From JBAVQS01 sp049694275 (lineage in GTDB: Bacteria > Chloroflexota > Anaerolineae > UBA4142 > SHND01), in contig JBAVQS010000345.1 of the NCBI GenBank assembly GCA_049694275.1, positions 1 through 26,083 on the forward strand: a DNA stretch of 26,083 nucleotides, written 5' to 3'. Of this stretch, positions 6,332 to 13,605 are shown in pieces (position 1 is the stretch's first letter; every line of letters starts with the position of its first letter). The notes under the pieces were generated by a model that did not search any database, was not told the origin of the DNA, and was given only the letters and a program-made list of their open reading frames with translations. The translations under genes were made by a program, and so were the position numbers.

Positions 6332-7594
6332 ATGGCGTACCTGAGCGAACTCGTCGGACGCGAGGTCCGTGACCATCGCGGCAATATTCTGGGCAAGCTG
6401 ACCGACCTCCTGATCACTTCGGAGGACAAGTCGGATTATCCCCGGGTGATGGCGCTCGTGCTGACCCCGAACGGCAAGCGCGAGGCGCGGCTCATTGCCT
6501 GGACCGGCACGGAAGACCTGGCGGGAAACAAGATTGTGCTGCAGCAGCCTCAGCCACAGGGCTATGCGGAAACCGGGAACGAAATCTACCTGGCGCGCGA
6601 TGTGATGGACAAGCAGGTGATCGATACCGATGACCATCGGATGGTGCGCGTGAACGATCTGGAGCTGGGCAAAATCGGCAGTGACTATCGGATGCTGAAC
6701 GTCGATATCGGCGGGCGCGGCCTGCTGCGCCGCCTCGGGCTGGAGGGGGTTGCCGAGCGCATCGCCGAAGGGGTGCACCGGTCGTTGCCTAACCGCGCCG
6801 TAGCCTGGGGCGATTTGAACTTTTTGCCCGTCGGCGGCGTGCAGGTCAAGGTGCCGCGCGAAAAGCTCAAAGATCTGCATCCGGCCGATATCGCCGAAAT
6901 CCTTGAGGATGTCGGGCCGCGCCTGGGGAGCCAGTTAATCCAGCAGATGGAGGACGAAAAGATCGCCGATACGCTGCAAGAGCTCGAAACCGATTTCCAG
7001 GCGGAGATGCTGCAAGCTTTCCCGGCCGAGCGCGCGGCGGATATCGTTCAGGAGATGGAGCCGGACGAGGCCGCCGACCTGCTCAACGAGCTCGAACCGG
7101 AGCGACGCCAGGAGATCTTGAACCAGATGGAAAAGGAAGAAAAGGAAGAGGTTCAAGAGCTCTTGCCGTACGGCGAGGACACGGCGGGCGGCATGATGAC
7201 GACCAAGTATGTGACCGTGCCGCCGGGCATTACGGCCGGCCAGGCCATCGAGCACCTGCGCCAGAGTGAAAGCGCCAAAGACGCCGAGACCATCTTTTAC
7301 GTTTATGTGACCGACGGCGATGAAAAGCTCGCCGGCGTCTGTTCGCTGAGCGATCTCGTTCTGGCGTCGCCCGATACCCCCATCGAATCTATCATGCACG
7401 AGGACCCAATCAGCGTGCAGTTGGATGCGCCGCGCGATAAAGTGCTCGAAGAGATTGGCAAGTACAGCCTGCTGGCCCTGCCCGTAGTGAACGAAGAGAA
7501 CCAGATGCAGGGCATTGTGACGGCCGACGACGCGTTGGAAATGATTTTGCCGGAAGAGTTAAAGGTGAAACTGCCGAGAATGTTCAACCGGTAA
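6332..7594 (+). CDS. Soluble PRC-barrel / MgtE-N / CBS protein, putative Mg2+ sensor
   Basis: The 420-residue product has two PRC-barrel-like segments (about 1-85 and 88-170), an MgtE N-terminal superhelical domain (about 183-283) and two CBS domains (about 290-347 and 354-407). The MgtE hallmark YGEDTAGGMMT is at 280-290. It then stops at residue 420: the five-helix membrane pore of MgtE is absent and no hydrophobic segment is seen. In MgtE the N and CBS domains bind Mg2+ and lock the channel when magnesium is plentiful. Here these cytosolic sensor domains are a separate protein, encoded 48 nt before an Nramp-like transporter gene and presumably on the same transcript. The reasonable inference is that it senses Mg2+ (or a nucleotide through CBS) and controls the two transporters downstream. 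Direct evidence is lacking. Confidence 0.88.
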   Translation: MAYLSELVGREVRDHRGNILGKLTDLLITSEDKSDYPRVMALVLTPNGKREARLIAWTGTEDLAGNKIVLQQPQPQGYAETGNEIYLARDVMDKQVIDTDDHRMVRVNDLELGKIGSDYRMLNVDIGGRGLLRRLGLEGVAERIAEGVHRSLPNRAVAWGDLNFLPVGGVQVKVPREKLKDLHPADIAEILEDVGPRLGSQLIQQMEDEKIADTLQELETDFQAEMLQAFPAERAADIVQEMEPDEAADLLNELEPERRQEILNQMEKEEKEEVQELLPYGEDTAGGMMTTKYVTVPPGITAGQAIEHLRQSESAKDAETIFYVYVTDGDEKLAGVCSLSDLVLASPDTPIESIMHEDPISVQLDAPRDKVLEEIGKYSLLALPVVNEENQMQGIVTADDALEMILPEELKVKLPRMFNR

Positions 7595-7642
7595 GAGAGC
7601 TAAGCCTCGATTACCACCAAATCCCTCACGAGGTGCATATGG

Positions 7643-8899
7643 ATGACACTCCCAAAAATCAAACCTCTCCGCACCCGCTTGCTGCTGCTGGCCGCGGTGG
7701 TCGGCCCCGGCATTATCACCGCGAACGTCGATAACGACGCCGGCGGGATTACTACCTATTCCGTTGCAGGGGCCCATTACGGGTATGGGCTGCTCTGGAT
7801 GATGCCCCTGGTTGCGCTGCTGCTCATTATCATTCAAGAGATGAGCGCGCGGCTGGGGATTGTGACCGGCAAAGGGCTGGCGGACCTGATCCGCGAAAGC
7901 CTGGGCGTGCGGGCGACAACGGTGATCCTGGGTCTCCTGGTCTTTACGAATCTGGCCAATACCGTCAGCGAATTTGCCGGCGTCGCGGCGAGCATGGAAA
8001 TCTTTGGCGTGAGCAAATATATCTCCGTGCCGATCGCTGCCATCGGGGTGTGGTTTCTCATCGTCAAGGGAAACTATAAATCGGTCGAGCGCATCTTTCT
8101 CGTGGCGAGCGCCATTTACCTGGCGTATGTGGTCTCCGGGGTGATGGCGCGCCCGCCGGTGGATACGGTCGCGCGCGCCTTTGTCACCCCGAGCTTTCAA
8201 TTTGATTCGGGCTATGTCGTCATCTTTGTGACGATCATCGGCACGACGATTGCGCCCTGGATGCAGTTTTACCAGCAATCCTCGATTGTGGACAAGGGCC
8301 TCAAGCCGGCTGACTTTCCGTACGAGCGGATCGATGTGATTGTCGGTTCGCTCTTTGCCGTCTTTGTCGCGGTCTTTATCACTATCGCGTGCGCCGCGAC
8401 GCTGTATGTGCATGGGCTCAAGATTGACACCGCCGAAGATGCCGCGGTTGCGCTCGGGCCGCTTGCGGGCCAGTATGCCTCTACGCTCTTTGCGTTGGGC
8501 CTGCTGAACGCGTCGGTGTTCTCGGCGGCCATCCTCCCGCTCTCGACCGCTTATGTCGTATGCGAAGCGTTCGGCTTTGAATCCGGGGTCAACCGGGAAC
8601 TGGGCGAAGCGCCCGCCTTTTTTGGCATGTATACCGCGCTCATCATCCTGGGCGCAGGGATTATCCTGTTGCCCATTCGATCGTTGATCGATGCGATGCT
8701 GGCGAGCCAGACGCTCAACGGCGTGCTGCTCCCGGTCATTCTGGTTGTCATGTTGCGGCTGATTAACGACAAGCGTTTGATGGGAAAATATGTCAACGGC
8801 CGCATCTTTAACATCCTGGCATGGACGACGGTCGTGATTCTCATTGCGCTGACGGGTATTCTGGTCATTACAAGTTTCTTTCCCGGGGTGCTGGGTTAA
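7643..8899 (+). CDS. Nramp/SLC11-related divalent metal transporter, copy 1
   Basis: The product has 418 residues and about 11 membrane helices with the LeuT-like fold of the Nramp family. TM1 reads GPGIITANVDNDAGGITTYS: the canonical metal-site motif DPGN is replaced by DAGG (32-35). In TM6 the canonical MPH is replaced by APW (204-206, within GTTIAPWMQFYQQSS). Loss of the methionine, which favours Mn2+/Fe2+ over hard cations, and of the TM1 asparagine is the type of change reported for Nramp-related magnesium transporters (NRMT). Together with the MgtE-type sensor gene upstream, Mg2+ uptake is the preferred guess; Mn2+ cannot be excluded. Shine-Dalgarno GAGGTG (7630-7635) lies 7 nt before the ATG. 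The gene is the middle one of a three-gene operon. Confidence 0.88.
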   Translation: MTLPKIKPLRTRLLLLAAVVGPGIITANVDNDAGGITTYSVAGAHYGYGLLWMMPLVALLLIIIQEMSARLGIVTGKGLADLIRESLGVRATTVILGLLVFTNLANTVSEFAGVAASMEIFGVSKYISVPIAAIGVWFLIVKGNYKSVERIFLVASAIYLAYVVSGVMARPPVDTVARAFVTPSFQFDSGYVVIFVTIIGTTIAPWMQFYQQSSIVDKGLKPADFPYERIDVIVGSLFAVFVAVFITIACAATLYVHGLKIDTAEDAAVALGPLAGQYASTLFALGLLNASVFSAAILPLSTAYVVCEAFGFESGVNRELGEAPAFFGMYTALIILGAGIILLPIRSLIDAMLASQTLNGVLLPVILVVMLRLINDKRLMGKYVNGRIFNILAWTTVVILIALTGILVITSFFPGVLG

Positions 8900-8977
8900 A
8901 ACCCCCAAAGCGCGACATCCATTGCCGGCCAGACGCCCCCCAAGTTTCCAAGACTCGACGCTGTTCCTTGTGAAAGC

Positions 8978-10228
8978 ATGAAATCTGTATTGTCTCGATT
9001 ATTTAGCCGGCGTGGGCTGGCCGCCGCCCTTGCCATGCTGGGTCCTGGGCTCGTTTCGGCCATCGCCGGTGACGATGCCGGCGGAATCGCGACGTATGCG
9101 CTGGTCGGCGCCAAGTACGGCTATACGCTGCTCTGGACGATGGTGCTGATTACCATCTCCCTCGGCGTCGTCCAGGAGATTACGACCCGCCTCTCGGTGG
9201 CGACGGGCAAGGGCCTCAGCGACCTTATTCGAGAACAGTTCGGCGTCAAGGTGGCGACTCTGGCGATGGCCGCGTTGGTGATTGCCAACGCCGCGGTGAC
9301 CATCAGCGAGTTCGTGGGAATTGCGGCGGCGGGCGAGCTTTTCGGCGTCACCCGCTTTATCACGGTCCCAGTGTCGGCGATTCTCGTCTGGTGGATTGTG
9401 GTTCGCGGGAATTACCGGATCGCAGAGCGCATCTTTCTCGCGCTGGCCCTGGTTCTGACCGTCTATGTGATCTCGGCCCTGGTCGTGCGTCCGGATTGGG
9501 GCGCAGTCGCGCGGGGCACATTCATTCCCACGATCCAGACCGACCGCGAGTTTATCATCCTCACGATCGCCGTCATCGGGACGACAATCAGTCCCTATAT
9601 GCAGTTTACCCTCTCCTCCACGATTGTGGAAAAGGGAGTGCGCCCTGACGAATACCGGTCACAACTGGTCGAGACGCTGCTCGGCGTTTTGTTGAGCGAC
9701 GCCTTTTCCTACTTTATCATCGTGGCTACGGCGGCGACCCTTTTCGTGCACGGGATTCATGACATTGAAACGGCGGACCAGGCAGCGCAGGCGTTGCAGC
9801 CGATTGCCGGTCCACTGGCGGAGGAGCTGTTTGGGGCGGGGTTGCTCGGCGCGTCGTTCCTGGCCGCTTCGGTCTTGCCCCTTTCGACGACCTATGCGGT
9901 CTGCGAGGCCTTTGGCTGGGAACGCGGGGTCAACGCGAGCTGGGAGGATGCGCCGATCTTTTACGGGCTCTATACGGCGCTGATCGTCGTCGGCGCGCTC
10001 ATTGCGCTCGTTCCGAACGCGCCCTTCTTTCTCATCTCGATCGTCGTCTATGATCTGAATGGAATCCTGCTGCCGGTCCTGCTCATCCTGATGCTGAGCC
10101 TGGCGAGCAATCCGCGGTTGCTGGGCAAGCGGGTCAGTTCACCCTTGATCAACGTGCTGGGCTGGGGGACGACGATCATGCTGATTGCGCTCACGGTGGG
10201 CCTGGCAATCAGCGCGTTCCTGCCATAA
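8978..10228 (+). CDS. Nramp/SLC11-related divalent metal transporter, copy 2
   Basis: This 416-residue paralogue of the preceding gene can be aligned with it over its full length (for example TGKGLxDLIRE, GNYxxxERIFL, LPLSTxYxVCEAFG, APxFxGxYTALI are shared), so the pair arose by tandem duplication, now well diverged. TM1 carries DAGG at 33-36, again instead of DPGN, and TM6 carries SPY at 205-207 (GTTISPYMQF) instead of MPH. The retained difference at the first and third positions (A/W against S/Y) could mean different affinity or ion preference. It starts 78 nt after copy 1 with a weak ribosome site (GTGAAAG). No terminator hairpin is seen in the 43 nt before the convergent small gene. Confidence 0.88.
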   Translation: MKSVLSRLFSRRGLAAALAMLGPGLVSAIAGDDAGGIATYALVGAKYGYTLLWTMVLITISLGVVQEITTRLSVATGKGLSDLIREQFGVKVATLAMAALVIANAAVTISEFVGIAAAGELFGVTRFITVPVSAILVWWIVVRGNYRIAERIFLALALVLTVYVISALVVRPDWGAVARGTFIPTIQTDREFIILTIAVIGTTISPYMQFTLSSTIVEKGVRPDEYRSQLVETLLGVLLSDAFSYFIIVATAATLFVHGIHDIETADQAAQALQPIAGPLAEELFGAGLLGASFLAASVLPLSTTYAVCEAFGWERGVNASWEDAPIFYGLYTALIVVGALIALVPNAPFFLISIVVYDLNGILLPVLLILMLSLASNPRLLGKRVSSPLINVLGWGTTIMLIALTVGLAISAFLP

Positions 10229-10271
10229 GGGGGCAAGCAGGTCCGCGACTACCTAACCGGAATCGCGTGGG

Positions 10272-10514
10272 CTAATCAGTCGAGTCGTCAGATGGGGTTT
10301 TCGAGCGGCGTCGCAATTGACGGAAAAAGCCTTTATGCCGCCGGTCTACCCAGACACGCCCGGAATAGTCGCGAGCAAAATGGGGTGGTTCTTCGGAATC
10401 GAGCTGTTGCAGCCGGCGCAGGTCTTCTTCTGTCTCGAGAACCTGAGGCAGTGAAAGGAGCATCAGGATAACGCACACCAGGACCGGAATGCCGAGAAAA
10501 ATCAGAATCTCCAC
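10272..10514 (-). CDS. Small single-pass membrane protein, hypothetical
   Basis: The 80-residue product has one hydrophobic helix at the N-terminus (ILIFLGIPVLVCVILMLLSL) and a charged cytosolic tail with a basic stretch (FRQLRRRSK) and an acidic end. No family is recognised. It is supported as a real gene by GTG 10514 preceded at 5 nt by AGAGG, and by a TATAAT-type promoter just upstream. It runs divergently from the P1 peptidase gene. Confidence 0.6.
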   Translation of the reverse strand: MEILIFLGIPVLVCVILMLLSLPQVLETEEDLRRLQQLDSEEPPHFARDYSGRVWVDRRHKGFFRQLRRRSKTPSDDSTD

Positions 10515-10531
10515 ATCTACCTCTTGTCTTA

Positions 10532-10560
10532 ATTATAGGACGGAGAGGTCAAGTACACAA
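10532..10560 (-). promoter_or_regulatory. Promoter of the small membrane protein gene
   Basis: On the minus strand TTGTGT (10560-10555), 17 bp and a consensus TATAAT (10537-10532) stand about 18 nt before the GTG start. The P1 peptidase gene begins 12 nt from the other side, so its own promoter must overlap this short region; none was clearly seen. Confidence 0.6.
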
Positions 10561-10571
10561 ATTCATTTTCC

Positions 10572-11525
10572 ATGTTCAACACCCTAACAGATATTGAAGG
10601 CATCCGGGTCGGGCATTATACCGACCTGGAGCATGTGACTGGATGCACCGTGGTACTGGCGCCGCCAGAGGGCGCGGTTGCCGGGGTCGATGTGCGGGGA
10701 CCGGCGCCGGGGACACGCGAGACGGACCTGCTCCGCCCCGGCCACCTGGTTGAGCGCGCACACGCGATCCTCCTGACCGGTGGAAGCGCGTTCGGGCTCG
10801 ATGCGGCAACCGGCGTCGTCCGCTTTCTGGAGGAGCGGCATATCGGATTTGATACTGGCGTCGCCCGCGTGCCGATTGTGCCGGCGGCTGTGCTCTTTGA
10901 CCTGACCATTGGCAGCGCGACGGTGCGCCCGGATGCGGCGGCGGGATATGCGGCCTGCCAGGCGGCAAGCGCCGGCGCGCTCCCGGAGGGGAGCGTGGGC
11001 GCAGGAACCGGCGCGACGGTCGGCAAGCTGCTGGGGCCGAAAATGGCGACCAAGAGCGGCATCGGCGGCGCGTCTCTGAAAATTGGCAGGGGGATTATCG
11101 TCGGCGCGCTCGTGGCGGTGAATGCGTTTGGCGATGTCTGCGATCCCGCGTCCGGGCAGATCATCGCAGGCGCCCGTCGCCCGATTGTGGGCGGGTGGCT
11201 CGATACGGGGAACGCGATCAAGGGGGACCTGGCGCAGATCGCTCTGGGGTTTCGCAACACCACCATCGGGGTGATCGCGACGAACGCGCAATTAACGAAA
11301 GAACAGGCGAACCTGGTGGCGATGATGGCGCACGACGGGATTGCCCGCGCTACGCGTCCGTCACATTCTCTCTATGACGGCGACGCGCTCTTTGTCCTCG
11401 CCACCGGCCAGGTCAAGGGTGGAGATCTCACGGCAATCGGGCACACGGCGGCCGAGATGGTGGCGGCCGCGATCCTGCGCGGCGTGCGGGCCGCGACGAG
11501 CCTGGGCGGAATCCCTGGGATTTAG
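10572..11525 (+). CDS. P1/S58 family peptidase (DmpA-like aminopeptidase/amidase)
   Basis: The 317-residue product belongs to the DmpA/BapA family of N-terminal-nucleophile hydrolases, which mature by cutting themselves into two chains and act on N-terminal residues of small peptides, amides or beta-peptides. It starts DIEGIRVGHYTD, carries LLTGGSAFGLDAATGV (68-82) and GSVGAGTGATVGK, and has the cleavage/nucleophile region N-T-T-I-G-V-I-A-T-N at 229-238. By comparison with BapA, cleavage should occur between Asn229 and Thr230, exposing threonine (serine in DmpA and BapA). There is no signal peptide, so the enzyme is cytosolic. The start ATG has no Shine-Dalgarno sequence within reach. Its stop is 6 nt before the CoaX-like gene, so both are probably one operon; the natural substrate is unknown, and a link to pantothenate or beta-alanine amides is only a speculation from that neighbour. 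Confidence 0.9.
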   Translation: MFNTLTDIEGIRVGHYTDLEHVTGCTVVLAPPEGAVAGVDVRGPAPGTRETDLLRPGHLVERAHAILLTGGSAFGLDAATGVVRFLEERHIGFDTGVARVPIVPAAVLFDLTIGSATVRPDAAAGYAACQAASAGALPEGSVGAGTGATVGKLLGPKMATKSGIGGASLKIGRGIIVGALVAVNAFGDVCDPASGQIIAGARRPIVGGWLDTGNAIKGDLAQIALGFRNTTIGVIATNAQLTKEQANLVAMMAHDGIARATRPSHSLYDGDALFVLATGQVKGGDLTAIGHTAAEMVAAAILRGVRAATSLGGIPGI

Positions 11526-11531
11526 AACAAT

Positions 11532-12311
11532 ATGGCTTTTATCCTTCTCTTTGATATTGGCAACCAGCATATCAATATTGGCGTTTTTGACGGCGAGGAA
11601 CGGCGCGCGTCGTGGCGTGTGTCAACCCGGCTGGAAGGGACGCCTGACGAGTATGCCCTCCTCCTCCGAAACCTGTTACGCCAGCTCGGCGCTCCCGTCC
11701 AGTTCGAGGGCGGAGCAATTGCCTCGTCGGTGCCGCCCATAGTTTCTACCTTTCAGCAGCTCTGCCAGCAGCAATTCAACTGGTCTCCGCTGGTTGTGGG
11801 GCCGGGGGTCAAAACGGGCGTGCGCATCCGAACGGATAACCCGCGCGAGGTCGGGGCCGACCGCGTTGCCAATGCGCTTGCGGCTAAACGGCTTTACGGT
11901 GTTCCGGCGATCGTCATCGATTTCTCCGGGCCCACCGTCTTTGATGCCATCAACGCCGAAGGAGATTATGTCGGCTCGGCCATTGCTCCCGGCATTGCCG
12001 TCAGCGCCGATGCCCTCTTTCGCTCCACCGCCCAACTGCTGCGGGTCGAACTGGCGCCGCCCAATCCGCCTCAGGTTATCGGCAAGAACACGATCAACTC
12101 GGTGCAGGCGGGGCTGGTTTATGGCTATGCCAGTCTGGTCGAGGGGATGATCGTGCGGCTCAAAAAGGAACTGGGGGCTGGGGCGCAGGTCATTGCGACC
12201 GGAGAGCAGGTGCACCTGATTATGAACGAGACCGGGGCGTTTGACGTCGTGGACGAGCACCTGACACTGCAGGGGCTAAGGCTGATTTACGAGATGAATC
12301 ACAAGACGTAG
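11532..12311 (+). CDS. coaX: Type III pantothenate kinase (CoaX)-like protein with altered motifs
   Basis: CoaX phosphorylates pantothenate, the first step of coenzyme A synthesis. The 259-residue length, DIGN start (8-11), SSVPP, PGVKTGVRIRTDNPREVGADR with the presumed catalytic Asp110, and the C-terminal LTLQGLRLIYEMN all fit. Three motifs differ from the usual family pattern: DIGNQH in place of DIGNTN, DFSGPTVFD (130-138) in place of DFGTATTFD, and IATGEQVHL in place of TGGLA. The first two belong to the acetate-kinase-fold nucleotide and phosphate sites. The frame is intact, so this may be a lineage variant, a kinase with another substrate, or an inactive relative. It is probably co-transcribed with the P1 peptidase gene and ends at a strong terminator. 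Confidence 0.8.
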   Translation: MAFILLFDIGNQHINIGVFDGEERRASWRVSTRLEGTPDEYALLLRNLLRQLGAPVQFEGGAIASSVPPIVSTFQQLCQQQFNWSPLVVGPGVKTGVRIRTDNPREVGADRVANALAAKRLYGVPAIVIDFSGPTVFDAINAEGDYVGSAIAPGIAVSADALFRSTAQLLRVELAPPNPPQVIGKNTINSVQAGLVYGYASLVEGMIVRLKKELGAGAQVIATGEQVHLIMNETGAFDVVDEHLTLQGLRLIYEMNHKT

Positions 12312-12355
12312 GAACGCGAAACACACGAAAGTTCGCGAAAACCGCGAAAGAAACA

Positions 12356-12384
12356 ACGGGCGGGCTTGTTAGCCCGCCCGTTTT
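12356..12384. terminator. Intrinsic terminator between convergent genes
   Basis: An 11-bp perfect stem (ACGGGCGGGCT, 12356-12366, with AGCCCGCCCGT, 12371-12381) and a TGTT loop are followed by TTTT on the plus strand. It ends the P1 peptidase-coaX transcript. It lies immediately beyond the stop of the minus-strand HEAT gene and can serve that too, though the minus-strand U-run is interrupted. Confidence 0.85.
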
Positions 12385-12387
12385 GGT

Positions 12388-13335
12388 TCAATTTAGTGAA
12401 AAGGTGCCGAGGACATTGTCCCAGATGTCGACGCCAAAATCCTCGTCGTAATCCATGGCGTCGGCGCTGTCGGGCCAGACGTCATCCTCTTCATTCATCT
12501 CGTAACGATCGGCCATCGAGGCGATGAGCCACTCTTCGGTCGCCTCGCGGGCCGCGTCTCGCACATCGCGGTCGCGGGCGTGGCATAACTTCTCGAGGAT
12601 CGGATAAGCCCGGTCGTCGCCGGTCTCGCCCAGGGCATAGATCGCGATGAGCCGGAGCGATTTCTCCACGCCGCGTCCATGTGCAAGGCGGATGAGGTCC
12701 TCCGTCGCTTCTTGCAGGCCAATCTGACCGGCCGCGCGAACGGCTTCGTACTGCACCTCGCGGTTGGCGCTGTGCAGTTCGGAAAGGATGTGCTCGGACC
12801 AGCGCAGGTCGCCGGTCCGCCCCATGGCAAAGATCGCGCTCACACGATAACGGGGTTCTTGCTGTTCATAGGCCCATTCAATCAGGGCATCTACGGCGGG
12901 GTCGTCCAAAAAGGCGAGGGATTCAACCGCATAGCGCCGCTCGTCGACGCTGAGGTCGGAATTCTGCGCGGTTGCGAACAAAAAGCTGACGATTCGTTGC
13001 AGGTCACTGTCGCCGATCGGCTCGTGGTCCTCGTCCAGGTCCTGGTAATCGGACATTTCCTTTTCATAGATATAGTGACCGAGGGCCGAGAGGCCGCGTG
13101 TGCGCACGTCGAGATTGGGGTCTTGAGCGGCCTTGTCAATCAGCACCTGGATCCAGACCGGGTCCGAACTGTTCCACAGGCAGGAGACGGCTTCGGCCCG
13201 CACCTGAGGATCGGCATCGTCGAGGAGATAGCGAACAAACTTGCTCGCCCGCGCGTCGAGGGAGCGAAAACCCTCGGCAATGTCGATCAGCCAGTTCATC
13301 TTTTCTTTTTTGGTCATGTGTGAATTTCGAGTCAT
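12388..13335 (-). CDS. HEAT-repeat protein
   Basis: The product has 315 residues from ATG 13335, chosen because AAGGA stands 7 nt upstream; TTG 13356 and ATG 13317 are in frame but lack such support. At least six helical-pair repeats of HEAT/PBS-lyase type follow one another (DADPQVRAEAVSCL, DPNLDVRTRGLSALG, VDERRYAVESLAFL, QEPRYRVSAIFAMGRTGD, NREVQYEAVRAAGQIG, EKSLRLIAIYALGETGD, DRDVRDAAREATEEW). The last 40 residues are very acidic (EEDDVWPDSADAMDYDEDFGVDIWD). Such proteins are scaffolds for protein binding, and phycobilisome lyase relatives share the repeat, but nothing here indicates a lyase. The partner is unknown. It has its own promoter and convergent terminator, so it is monocistronic. 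Confidence 0.88.
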   Translation of the reverse strand: MTRNSHMTKKEKMNWLIDIAEGFRSLDARASKFVRYLLDDADPQVRAEAVSCLWNSSDPVWIQVLIDKAAQDPNLDVRTRGLSALGHYIYEKEMSDYQDLDEDHEPIGDSDLQRIVSFLFATAQNSDLSVDERRYAVESLAFLDDPAVDALIEWAYEQQEPRYRVSAIFAMGRTGDLRWSEHILSELHSANREVQYEAVRAAGQIGLQEATEDLIRLAHGRGVEKSLRLIAIYALGETGDDRAYPILEKLCHARDRDVRDAAREATEEWLIASMADRYEMNEEDDVWPDSADAMDYDEDFGVDIWDNVLGTFSLN

Positions 13336-13393
13336 TTCACTTTCCTTGATCGTCAACCGGCTGCGCTGGCCGGCGGTTCACTCACCTGTCCAT

Positions 13394-13421
13394 ATTGTAC
13401 ACAAGCTGAAAGCAAAATCAA
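13394..13421 (-). promoter_or_regulatory. Promoter of the HEAT-repeat gene
   Basis: On the minus strand TTGATT (13421-13416), a 16-bp spacer and TACAAT (13399-13394) give a leader of about 50 nt before ATG 13335. Confidence 0.6.
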
Positions 13422-13573
13422 GCAGGGGGTCATATAAGCAGATCGACCTGGAACCCATCGCGTGATGCGGATGAACGATTGAGACGAGGCGCATCACCCG
13501 GCAAAAAGTGGACCATCAAGCAATTTCACCATAGGAAGCATATCATTTTCGTCGAATCCCGTCAAAACGGGTG

Positions 13574-13593
13574 GCGCCGGTCCGCCCCGGCGC
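13574..13593 (-). terminator. Possible terminator hairpin after pyrG
   Basis: Twelve nucleotides past the pyrG stop codon the minus strand has a 7-bp stem GCGCCGG / CCGGCGC around a 6-nt loop, followed by a second short hairpin (CCCGT/ACGGG) rather than a U-run. It may end the transcript or protect its 3' end. The rest of 13422-13605 holds only an 8-bp inverted repeat, GTGATGCG (13462-13469) / CGCATCAC (13490-13497), of unknown meaning. Confidence 0.35.
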
Positions 13594-13605
13594 ACGTCCC
13601 TGGCG

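Noticed and set aside
7559..8908. Open frame of about 449 codons on the minus strand opposite the first Nramp-like gene
   Set aside because: It mirrors the codons of the membrane protein, giving a charged sequence full of Asp, Arg, His and Gln. The plus-strand gene has clear family motifs and a ribosome site.
13462..13497. Inverted repeat GTGATGCG / CGCATCAC downstream of pyrG as an attachment or recombination site
   Set aside because: Arms are only 8 bp with a 20-bp spacer, with no integrase or target duplication nearby.
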